A stretch of 64,000 nucleotides of DNA. Source: Henricia sp. BOLD:AAB3569. Taxonomy: Eukaryota > Echinodermata > Asteroidea > Spinulosida > Echinasteridae. Numbering within the stretch: position 1 is the first letter of the stretch; the number at the start of each line of letters is the position of its first letter. The position numbers and the translations under genes are program-made. A model generated the notes under the pieces. That model ran no database searches. It was not told the origin of the DNA and worked only from the letters and a program-made list of their open reading frames with translations. Location: the NCBI GenBank assembly GCA_037783545.1, contig JBBELK010000094.1, positions 620,001 through 684,000 of the forward strand, read 5' to 3'. Below, in pieces: positions 33,101 through 42,870 of this stretch.

Positions 33101-34507
33101 AACGTCCCAAGATAAGAAGAGTGACCCTTCCTTACCCCTCTGTGAAATCGGCCCCAGAAACCCCAATATAATTAAAACAATTTCCAATTTTTTTTTCCAT
33201 CAGATCCGAGGTCAAAAACAGCTTATCCTTTTCGAACCCCACGACAACACCAAAATGTACGAGGGTCACATCCCTGAAGCTAAGCTGGGCTACAACCCAG
33301 CAACGGGTAAATTCCGTCGCAAGAAACTCCTAGACAGTACAGCAATGGTCATGGCTCCTGTTGACATCTTGAAACCAGATTTTAAGGTACGATGCTGGTT
33401 AATGAAAAATTACATGATAGGAAAATAATGTTGATAAACTGCCTTGTAGAAATTGCAGCCACAATTACACGTCCTCAAGCGTCAAGTCGTTAATATTGTT
33501 CTTGCTATTAACAATCTGCATCACTCTTTGCAGAGGTTTCCAGCATTTGCCAAGACTCGTCCTTTAAACTGCACTATCAATGAAGGAGACGTGCTGTTCA
33601 TGCCGGCATTCTGGTGGCATGAGGTGCAGTCGTTTCCAAATTTCACCGAAGGAAGAAATCTGGCCGTTAACTTTTGGTAAGTAATGTTTCCAAGTTTCGT
33701 TATAAACGGCAAATTTAAAATACATTTGGGCAATTATAATCGTAAAGCCGCCATCAGATCGACCTTGTGACGATACAGAAAAGTCAGCAATTGTTTTAAG
33801 ACGTGTGTGGCTCTGACGAGAGTAGAACTAACCATACTTGGAATTAGCAAAAAATCATATGGGCTTTATCGGGATTTGAACCCGAGGCGTCAGAGGTCTC
33901 GGGTTCGAATCCCGATAAAGCCCATATGATTTCTCTCATCCCAAGTTTGGTTTCGTAATGGTTCTTAGGCACCATACCAGAGAGTAGAAATAGTCTAACT
34001 TTTGTGACGTGATTCTGACAAGCATGAATCAATTACATTCAAATTGGATGAAGCTGTGCAGGTCACACGTGCATCCAGTATTCTTTAGCCAATCAATGTG
34101 CAGTAAAATCACGTCATTCTCATGGAATCCATATTCTCGCAGTCGGTGCCACGTCACATTCGGTAGGACTGGAGTGAAAATACACGTTTGACCACGGTAA
34201 CAAGCAAAGGAACAAAGCCGTTGTCCGTGCATCGCGTACATGTGTATATAAGCACGAACGATTTTGTTTTTACTCCAGTCACGGTGCTATGCCCGTATAC
34301 AAAGGCATATGACATCGGGTCACAAAAGTACCAGGATGTGCGACCGCGAGAATATGACAAGTCTCTGGAACAAAGTTCCCAACTTAATAAATGAACCCTC
34401 TTTTTCTGGTTATTTGTGTCTACAGGTACGAGCCTTTCCTAACCAAAGAATTCCCCTGCGCTCACTGTAAACTGGATGTGAATCCAGAGTACAGGCACTT
34501 CTTGTGA
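30176..34507 (+). CDS. Membrane-anchored JmjC-fold (cupin-8) Fe(II)/2-oxoglutarate dioxygenase
   Basis: Five coding exons join in frame: 30176-31437, 32160-32340, 33204-33386, 33534-33676 and 34426-34507, giving 616 residues. A hydrophobic stretch at about residues 12-31 after a short N-terminus looks like a signal peptide or type II anchor. Residues about 45-180 resemble a degenerate thioredoxin-like fold (VLVLFARNHEV) without CxxC, which is a weak inference. The JmjC region spans about 300-600. It opens with KPVILEGAVTHWKAF and has the iron ligands H471 and D473 (KLHFDPFDN) and H571 (AFWWHEVQS), a candidate 2-oxoglutarate lysine at K486 (GQKQLILF), and ends with AVNFWYEPF. Family members hydroxylate proteins or RNA; the substrate here is unknown. 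JMJD7 and JMJD8 share the JmjC layout, but the long N-terminal region is unlike JMJD7, so no symbol is given. The first exon is unusually long (1262 bp). The ATG at 30176 overlaps the CAAGATGGCGGCC context. Confidence 0.88.
32733..33003. mobile_element. TIR element with CTTTATCAC ends
   Basis: AGACCTTTATCACAGTGCG and the inverted CGCACCGTGATAAAGCTCT lie 270 bp apart. CCATCTTTGTCTTG-type words near the left face GGAAGATGGC near the right. It lies in intron 2 of the JmjC gene. Confidence 0.6.
33855..33929. repeat. Hairpin formed by two opposed SINE box B segments
   Basis: TCATATGGGCTTTATCGGGA and its complement TCCCGATAAAGCCCATATGA form arms of 32 bp with one mismatch around an 11 base loop. 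Each arm contains the tRNA T-arm/box B motif. It lies in intron 4 of the JmjC gene, with SINE body sequence (TTTCTCTCATCCCAAGTTT) following on the right side. Confidence 0.75.
34130..34350. mobile_element. TIR element with GGACTGGAGTGAAAA ends (related copy near 54095-54285)
   Basis: GGTAGGACTGGAGTGAAAAT and TTTTTACTCCAGTCACGGTG are opposed. GCTATGCCCGTATACAAAGG and AGGATGTGCGACCG extend on the right. The copy at 54095-54285 has the same blocks in reverse orientation. It lies in the last intron of the JmjC gene, just before the final exon. Confidence 0.55.
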
Positions 34508-36414
34508 ACTTCACGTCTTTTATTGAGGTTTGGTTTCAAATTATACTAAATTTCTTTTAAATATCAATTCTCGATCAGAAAAGAAGTTTGTTGAATATGG
34601 TGAATTTGTGGATAACACGGCACTGATCGACCAATCACTTTGGCAAAATTGCTTACAAGACTGTTCCGTTTTAGTGATTTAATGACATTTTCCGGTTTAC
34701 CCCGTTACAAAGGTGGGTGAAGCAAAACCTTGCACTGAAATTAAATATATTTATAATGAATTACCGGTACATTTAAATCATATTTTATTTTTACTTTTAA
34801 ATGTTTTCTGTGATCTGATACAACAGTACTAATGAAATTATTTTTGAAACTGGTGTACATGTATGTGAAAAAACGTTAAATTATTTTGGTCGTGGCCAGT
34901 GATAACTTGCCAATTAAGGAAAAAAACAACTACTGAAGTACAAATAATTTTGTAAAGTGATGCATATGACTGTAATAAATTGTGTTTTAATTACCTTTAT
35001 GAAACTTCTGCAGGTTAGAGTTTCCAAACCTACTTTCCCCATATTTCATTCAGAAGCCAGTGACTTTGGTCAAATATTCATAACAGCACTGCAATATATT
35101 ACAAATAAAATGTGCTTTTAAAACACAAATGACTGTACAATGTGGTGATATTTTTCTAAGATCATAGTCCAGACCAGCAATACTTGGGGTCCTCGGGATC
35201 TAATAAATTCTCTGAATGATTGACCACTTTGTGGTCGCATCCATTGTCTTTGAGGGTCGAGTACGCTTGTCACTGATAGAATGTACTTAGTCACAAGTGG
35301 AAGCAACGTGGCGGTGTCACGCCAATCTCGCACCGCTAGCTGCTGCAACCCGGAAGTGTATTTTAGAATTGAACAAGCTATCGATTCCAATATATAAATT
35401 TACCAAAATCCGTGTTCAATGTGAAAGAAAAAAAAAAAACCCATGTCTGGCAGACCCAACAAGGTCACAAACCTAGACAATTGGTGCAGGTGAGATGTGG
35501 TGGCTAACTTCCAAAATATTGGCAGTTGCTAAAACATGCGGGTTTTTTTCCAAGTATATTATCCCATCCAGTTTATCTTATAAATACCCCACAAAAATTG
35601 AATGAGGCAATGTATGTAATTTTATTATACAATGACCAAGCAAGCTCACAGCACAATATATAAAACATCAAGACTTATTAAACACACAACATACGACATA
35701 TAAAAAGTAACACATACATGTAGTAGACTGGATGGTTTTCAATAGACTACTAAAGTGTGACGCTAGTTACCGAGGTAACTGGGTCTAAGCATTCACTAAT
35801 AATCTGAAACGTCCATTGCTAAAGTTCATGAATACAGCTCACTGGTTTCCGTGTAGACCCAGTAACCTTGGCAATACACAATGGGTGATGTTTTCACTTT
35901 AGTACTCTAATGCACACATGTTCCATTTTTCCCAGCAAAAGTTAACACTGAACTGAAGCCACCCTCAGAATGAACTTGCTACGACACAGAACAGTCACTG
36001 GCTTTTTAGGACTTAAGTTTCCCCCATCGGCATTTCATACAGATTTTCCAGGGCAAACCTAGATTGTCTGGTAGGTCCCATATGTTTGTACACAAAACAA
36101 ATGCCATTCATTTCAGGGGATCAATCATCCTGTCATTGTTCAAGACCTCTGGTAAGCACTTTGATAAAGGATTGTGCTCTCACCACCCATGATTATTACG
36201 CCCAATCCCCATGTACTGTTGGTGCAACGATCCATGGATTTTTGCTCAGTTCAACTCGGCATTAAACCGACCTTGTACCTTCATAGTTTACACACCTTTC
36301 CTTTGGAAAAAAATTATCAACATTTCTCTTTGCACAGGGCTTTTTTTCACCGAACTTTGACTTTACTGTGTTCCTCGCAGAAACCACTGGTATCTTTTTG
36401 TTGAGCCAGTTTCT
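34508..36414. other. Intergenic region between the convergent JmjC and TXNDC9 genes
   Basis: This holds a sequence homologous to bases 8-125 at 34574-34680, a partial palindromic MITE (35340-35435), the repeat shared with 16895-17040 (35755-35900), and a segment (36040-36160) related to 39190-39430 and 50740-50850. No coding exon is recognised. Confidence 0.55.
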
Positions 36415-39400
36415 TTAGTAATCATCTTCGTCACTTTCCTCGTCCGGTTTCCGTCTGTCAAATCCAAATAAAGTCTTGTTCCCCTCTGGTTGTGTGTCTG
36501 GTGCCTGAATTACACCTAAAGATTTGAAGAAAGTTGTCAGTATTTTTTGCCAAATAAATTGGTATTTTTTTATGGAACTACAATTTGCAGCCCGTAGGCT
36601 GAATTGCATGAAGCTTGCAAGTGTCTTTCAGCAAAACATTGGGAGACATTTGTGGGCGGTGCCATTGGCAGCCGATGGCCAGAGACCCTAGGGAATCTTG
36701 GAAAAAATTTAGAAGTTGATCATGGATTCAGACCTTATGCACAAAACATACGAGACTGGCTGAAAAAAAGTGTTTGCTCACAATCTTTTTTTTCTTTTCT
36801 GACTCCTATATTTGGGTTTTTTTTTCATCAAATCTGCACTTACTGATGCTTGATGAGTCATTTTAAAGAAAAAAGTTTCCGATCAACTTCTTAACTCTTA
36901 CCGGGATAACGCACTGGACCAATGGCTTTACATCCCTTCAGAAGGATACGGCAATTGTGATTACATGCTTTGCTCAAGGGCACAGGTAACATGACAACAC
37001 CAAGTTTTATCCTGAATGTTGCAATTGCGTCTTTTGTTCAACAAAAACTAACATTTGGTGCACAATACGAGACCAAGTGAAACCCCACACCCACCCCCCT
37101 TTTCCATTGTTCCCCTATTGTTTGTCAAACATCCAAGAAATTTCTTTTTAGGTTTTAGGGGGAGTCGTGTGTTAACAAAAGGGAAGAGTGTGTTGAGGTA
37201 TAGCGGCGGTAGGGGGCGTTAACTAGGTCTCATATCGTGCAGCGTATTTCACTAACCGCTTTTTGCTAGTCTTCTCTCCAGCATGTCTGTAGTGAAATTC
37301 TCATTGTTTCCCAGTTCCTCAAAGCCAACTATCCTGCGATTATCCGAACACAAATAAAAACAGTCTTGAGTAAAATATCAAACAGCCTTCCACTTCAAAA
37401 TATTATACTTGTCCAAAAAAAAATGCAATTCTTCTTAAAATTAAATCTAAAGAATATATGTCTAGCAGACCCAACAAGGTCACTGGCAAAATTTACAATG
37501 CTTCACATTGTCAGCAATGCGCGCGCCAAATTCGTGCCACGAAATACGCAGCTCCGTGTAGCAGAAGCACGGAGCTGCGTATTATGTTGCATGAATTTGG
37601 CGCACGCGGATTGCTGACGAGCCTGTGCCTTTAAGTTTCGCTGCTCTGTGTCGGCTAATTTACAAAATATTGGCAGTTGCAAAAATGTGCATTTCTATTT
37701 TTATTGAGTGTATTTGCATTACTGACCTGTCCTTGACAATTGCATCTCTGAAGATTAGAATGACAGGGAGGACTTGAATGTGAAGTTTAGCTACACAGAA
37801 TTTGGCGACTTCTACACTGACTCTGGCAAACTTGGTCCCGAAATGTTTTTTAGCTATCGTCTACAAAATGAGAAAAGTACAGAAGCAAAAGGTGTTTACA
37901 TGTAAGGTACGTAAAGGCAGATGTTTCAGTGATTGTTAATTCAAGACAGATTACATGATTGGAAAACTTTTTTTGCTACACGGCAGGACCTCTTCCTTTT
38001 AAATGTGTGTAGCACCGTGTAGCAGTCGGTTTGTGCACAAGTCTATGGTGCAGCACTTTTTTTGCTACACGGCAGGACCTCTTCCTTTTAAATGTGTGTA
38101 GCAGTCGGTTTGTGCACAAGTCTATGGTGCAGCACTTTTTTTGCTACACGGCAGGACCTCTTCCTTTTGTAAATGTGTGTAGCGCCGTGTAGCAGTCGGT
38201 TTGTGCACAAGTCTATGGGACGAAAACTAATTGTTTTACTCATTTCTTAAAGACTATAGCACTTCAGACAAAGCCATTTCAGGGGAAGTTTTCTACGGTC
38301 ATCATGTTTATATTGTGTAAGTTAGGCGTAAATCTGTGAACATTTCTGATTTTCGACATACCAATCATGTATTATACTGCCTTTGAGAATATTGTTGATA
38401 AACTGCCTTGTAGAAAATCCAGCCACATAGAATGCAGTAATTAATACTTGAGAAAACCTTAAAAATTCATGCTTGGTTTTTGTTTTGAATGAAAGGTAAA
38501 AAGAACATTGCAGATGATTTTTTTATTTTTATTAAAGCACCTTCAGTTGGCAATTTCTTCCACAAAGGTACCATTTTAAACGGGACAAAAACATGTGGCA
38601 TTTGTCAGGGTTGTAGTCGAGTCCATCACAAGTCCCTGGGTCTTATTCAACACACAGTTGTGATTTCATCGGCTCTAGACTTGTGATGGACTCGCTACAA
38701 CTCTTGTGTTTGTTACCATTGCTATCAACATTTTTTGTAACTGCAATTGATAACTGGGGCTTTAAAACATCCAGTCTACACTATGTACCTCTAAATGCGG
38801 ATCAACAATTTTGCTCATTTTGAAGTCGGGATGGTAGAAGTGTATGACGACATTTTTCTCCCGTGTTGTCATGTCCAACAGGTCCTTCTCTTTGGCGATT
38901 TCACTGTGAAGCAACGAGGATGGAACAAATAATTACCGTGTGGTGCAAGGCAAACGATTGTTACTGAAATAAACGTCAATCTCACCAGATCAAATCAGTT
39001 TAAAGGCACAGGCTCGTCAGCAATGCACGTGCGCCAAATTCGTGCCACGAAATACTCAGCTCCATAGAAATAGCACGAAGCTGCGTATTTCGTGGCACGA
39101 ATTTGGCGCGCGCGCGCATTGCTGACGAGCCTGTGCCTTTAAGCCCATGCAGCTGTATTGTACAGTCTTTTGAATAGTCAATTTTTTTGCCAAAAACCTT
39201 AAAACTCCCCAAGTTCCCCCGATAGGGAGAACACAGAATCATGGTGGGTGCACATTCAAGTCCCAGTGACAGCTTGACCCAAATTTTCCAGGGCAAGCCC
39301 AGATTGTCTGGCAGGCCCCCATATGTTTGTATACAAAACAAACCCCATCCATTCCAGGGTTTTTACCGCAGGAACTCAATCATACTGTCATTGTTCAAGG

Positions 39401-41722
39401 TAAAAGACCTCTGGTAGACACTTTGATAAAATCATGAAGGATTGTGTTGAAAACAATCACTGCACTTCACCCTGGTCTAGTTTCCAAATGAAATCCATGT
39501 CATATTCACCTGCATGTACCATATTCCTTTAGTTTGTGGTTGTTGAGCTGGTCAATCTGATCCTTTAGTTCAACCATGCGAGCCTCCCGGATGTGAAACG
39601 GCACGTCTTCATTCTCAAGCTCTTCCAACAGTTTCTGCAGTAATGAAATAATTTTGTCCAATGTTGTCATTCAAATCCTACCAATCTGAGAATGGCCAAG
39701 GGCTGCGCACTTGGTCAGCTGACCTGAGTGAATTTTGGCACCTACTGATGTACAGGCCGACACACTGCCAGGAGAAAAACTGACGGCCGGAGAGATCTTG
39801 TGAGTTCAATTTTGTGACAAAATATCACCGGCGAGTGCGAGTGCTATCTTCTTAATATTTCAGTACTGAAGATATGATAGACGACAAAGTATCATGTATT
39901 TTTAAAAGAAAATGGCAATTTTTAACAATTATGAGTAGGCCTAGTATCCTGTTGCTCAAGCGCGACAGGATCATCCCGTCTTTTTTCAAGTAAAAAAAAA
40001 TCTTCAAAATTTCGCCGCCATAGGACTATTTATTTTTCTGTTAAATTACAAATGGCTGATACTGGCATCATTTTAAGGTGAAAAGAAATAATGATGGCCG
40101 TCTTTTTTTTTGTAAACTCTCATCCGAAGTGAGTGGGGCCATAGATTAGATAGAGCAAGGAACTGGGGCCAATTTCATGGCGCTGCTAAGCACAAAAATA
40201 TATTGCCAGCCAAAATCGTAAGGCCATGAGAATGAAAGTTATAGATTTGCGTCCGGGCATTTTTGAAATGACATGAGGCTTTTTTCATTATTCATTATTT
40301 TCTCGTACTAGCTTCAACGATGTAATTGCAATATGTATGTAGTTATTAATGCTAGTGATGCGTAATAACATGTGTACTGCATGCTTATACATGTACCCCT
40401 AGTTCGAGGAGACGATAGCGGAACGAACCTCTCATAGTTCTAGGAGTAGCTTATACATATCTATTTTGCTTGTGAAGGAAACACCAGAAACTACTGAAAG
40501 AGTTTTTCATTGAAAACGTCAAAACTTTAATAAAACATGCGTACTAAAAAACAGCGTCTGTCCAAAATTCTCAAAATACCAGATGCGCCCGTTCAATAAA
40601 TGTAGCGCCTGGACAAAATCGTCGAGCGCGCGCCCGAGCAACAGAATCACGACGTACTGTACATGTACACATGCACGCGCACAAGCCACAGTTTCAATGC
40701 GCTATTGACCTCTTTCGAACACGTGCGAATATGCCATTTTGGGAGTCAAATAATGCTGAGTCATTGTGGAAGCAATGTGCATGCGCGTTGTGTGTGTCTC
40801 TGGTGGTTTAGTTCACCAATGGGAGCCTCATCATAGCGTGTTTACTTCCAAATTACGTCATTGGCACGAGCTCAATAGGGCTAGGGCTGCTTTCGAGCGC
40901 GGCACCAGGGGATCCCTAGTGTTCCCTGGTGCGCGTTCGAAAGGCACAAACTGCATGTGTGTGACGTAACGTTACCAGCGCCTGGGAGCTGGTGAGAGCA
41001 CCAGGGACAAGCGCTCGAAAGCAGCCCAACAAGTCGATCTTTTTGTATAAATAGTGTGCAGCGACTGGTACCCAGAAGTCGGCTATTTCGTAACGGCATT
41101 TCGCATGCATTATTCTCTGTGTCGCAGGGCATCCTGACTACATTTTTAGTCGATGAACGGGACCTTGTCTACTAGTAAAATGCGTGAATATAACCTTTTA
41201 CCATTGTTTGATGATTTGAAACTTGAAAATTCGTGATGCAGAGTCTTTCGGCGGTAGCTTTCAGAGCATGCGGGCGGTGGACGCAAATCTATCATTTTCA
41301 TTCTCATGGCCTAAGTGATGTGTATCGAAAGGTATTCTCCTATTCTTGCTAAGAACACAAGTTGGGGAATATATTTGGTTTGTAATCCATTTTATAAGGC
41401 AAAGAAATCCTGTGCTAAGCAAATTTTTGTGCTTAGCAGCGCCATGAAATTGGCCCCAGATCCTTGCTCTATGGTGGGGCGAAATGGGTGTAGGGCCCCG
41501 CGCATGCAGTGCCAGTGGAAATGGGGCGAAGTGACTATAAAATGATGCCGCTTTTTACAAGCCTTTACAGCTAACTTTTGAAAGAAATTCTTCATCACGG
41601 TTATAATCACTACATTAATATCCATCGCAGCAATTCACTGCTCATTTTACCTCTTCTTCAAGAGCCTTGTCGTCCAAAATGTCGTCTGCTTCTTGCTTCG
41701 AAGTGACTTCGATGTCCGCCAT
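36415..41722 (-). CDS. TXNDC9: TXNDC9 (thioredoxin-like, phosducin-family fold)
   Basis: TXNDC9 is a cytosolic thioredoxin-fold co-factor of the CCT chaperonin. Six coding exons on the minus strand join in frame: 41722-41651, 39634-39510, 38903-38789, 37860-37727, 37333-37257 and 36515-36415, giving 207 residues (human 226). Residues 1-60 are an acidic helical, coiled-coil-like region (KLLEELENEDVP, REARMVELKDQIDQLN). The thioredoxin-like core runs from about 66 (SEIAKEKDLLDM, NVVIHFYHPDF, LHIQVLPVILIFRDA) to IVGFEELGNNENFTTDMLE, which matches the human GFTDLGNTDDFTTETLE segment. The tail ends in a family-typical acidic string (DEESDEDDY). The Cys that human TXNDC9 keeps after the first strand (FRCKI) is Ser96 here (KMSKI), so no redox Cys pair exists. 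The start ATG (GGATCAACATGGCGG-like context) is followed by MADIEVTSKQEADDILDD. A GC box lies about 70 bp upstream (near 41791). Confidence 0.92.
37500..37635. mobile_element. TTAA-type palindromic MITE, copy 2 (left end altered)
   Basis: The arms GCGCGCCAAATTCGTGCCAC and AATTTGGCGCACGCGG meet at AGCTCCGTG...CACGGAGCT. The right end CCTGTGCC plus TTTAA is intact, while the left terminus is degenerate. It lies in TXNDC9 intron 4. Confidence 0.65.
37975..38220. repeat. Three tandem repeats of 79-89 bp
   Basis: The units begin with GCTACACGGCAGGACCTCTT at about 37975, 38064 and 38143 and contain AGCAGTCGGTTTGTGCACAA. They are followed directly by a partial copy of the GGGGCGAA-core MITE (38220-38365). 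All lie in TXNDC9 intron 3. Confidence 0.7.
38999..39142. mobile_element. TTAA-flanked palindromic MITE, copy 3
   Basis: TTAA is followed by AGGCACAGGCTCGTCAGCAA on the left, with the exact complement and TTAA on the right. The arms run to AGCTCCATAGAAATAGCACG-AAGCT. This is the best preserved of the five copies. It lies in TXNDC9 intron 2. Confidence 0.78.
40222..41311. mobile_element. Harbinger-like non-autonomous element (TAA duplication) nested in the MITE
   Basis: The ends GGCCATGAGAATGAAAGTTA and its imperfect complement (TTTCATTCTCATGGCC) are followed by ATCTATAGATTTGCGTCC-like subterminal matches. TAA is duplicated at 40219-40221 and 41312-41314. The 1090 bp interior has no transposase frame and itself carries the small element at 40884-41027. 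Confidence 0.75.
40884..41027. mobile_element. Small palindromic element with GGGCTGCTTTCGAGCGC ends, third nesting level
   Basis: GGGCTGCTTTCGAGCGC and GCGCTCGAAAGCAGCCC are exact 17 bp inverted ends. The interior has CACCAGGG and CCCTGGTG words. The same ends in diverged form sit in the loop of the palindrome at 8245-8912. Confidence 0.72.
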
Positions 41723-42870
41723 GTTGATCAGAGAATTACAATAGAGGGCGCTATGCCTCAATGCATAGTTCCGAGATTGCCCAGTTAACCCCGCCCCCTT
41801 GGATATTGTTGCTATGTGCTCACAAGCCATCGCAAAAAAATGGCGAGACTACGTACAAAGCAACGGGACTCGGCATGGAAAGTACAGATTCATTGGAGAA
41901 AACCCAAAGGTATTTATGTTTTGAGGTCGACAGTTACCGTAGCACACACTGAGCGAAGGGCTAGTAATGCAGGGATGACATATCTTTCATAAAAATGCGC
42001 TTTCCTACCTTTGAACAGCGAATCGCCCAACATTGAAACCAAAATTCACCCGGTCACTGGCGCATACAACATACAAACTGTACGGGCAGAACATCGCGGA
42101 TTGTTTGTGATGATTGCATCACTGCACTTTGACCTTTGTGGGCGCCGTCTGCTAGCTCTGTTGTGATTGGTCGCGGGTTCGGCTTGATTGACAGGTCGGA
42201 ACTATGCATTACGGTGCTGGCAGTTTTCCCCAAAAAGATCAACTTTAGACGAATCAAATTCAATGTGCTGGTCATTCCATGCAAAGATCGCACATAATGA
42301 AACCTTTCAAAGTCTAGTACTTTAATTCATGTAAACATGTCAAATAAAAGAAAAAACTATATATTGTTTACCCTTAAATTCCTTTGTAAAAATAAAGTGT
42401 TTTTTTTCTCATCTTTTATCATTACAATATGTTACATCGATCATTTAAAAACAGGAACAACAATAACTAAAGAATAATGTTGATAAACTGCCTGGTAGAA
42501 ATTTTAGCCACATAGATGCTGTAATACTTCAGAAAACCTTACAAATCTATGCATGGTTTTTGTGTCGAGCGATTACGAAAATCATTTACACACAATTATT
42601 TTTTTAGAAACACCTTCGGCTGCCAATTTTTCCAACAAAGCTACCATTTTACATGGGGAAACAAAATCATGTTCTGTTTCTTACCATTGCTATTAATACT
42701 TTTAGTCTTTTTTTGGTCAACTCATGAAGTAAAATTTTGGGTCACTGCAAATTACATAATGAGGGCACTTTAAGCCTCTTTAGTTTCATCCACGTCTTAA
42801 AATATTCATCAATGGAGTTTCATCCACGTCTTAAAATATTCATCAATGGATATGAAAATATTCCAGCACG
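41723..42870. other. Intergenic region upstream of TXNDC9 and downstream of the sulfatase gene
   Basis: This contains the TXNDC9 promoter area (GC box CCCCGCCCCC near 41791), a possible plus-strand first exon at 41840-41909, and a copy of the 300 bp dispersed family (42470-42770). No complete gene was built here. Confidence 0.5.

Larger units (their letters stand above)
40151..41471. mobile_element. GGGGCCAATTTCATGGCGCTG palindromic MITE, split by an insertion
   Basis: The outer ends TAGAGCAAGGAACTGGGGCC and GGCCCCAGATCCTTGCTCTA are inverted repeats. Next inside are CTGCTAAGCAC and GTGCTTAGCAG. The middle continues from AGCCAAAATCGTAA straight to GTGATGTGTATCGAAAGG if 40222-41311 is removed, as in the uninterrupted relative at 54861-55100. 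It lies in TXNDC9 intron 1. Confidence 0.75.
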
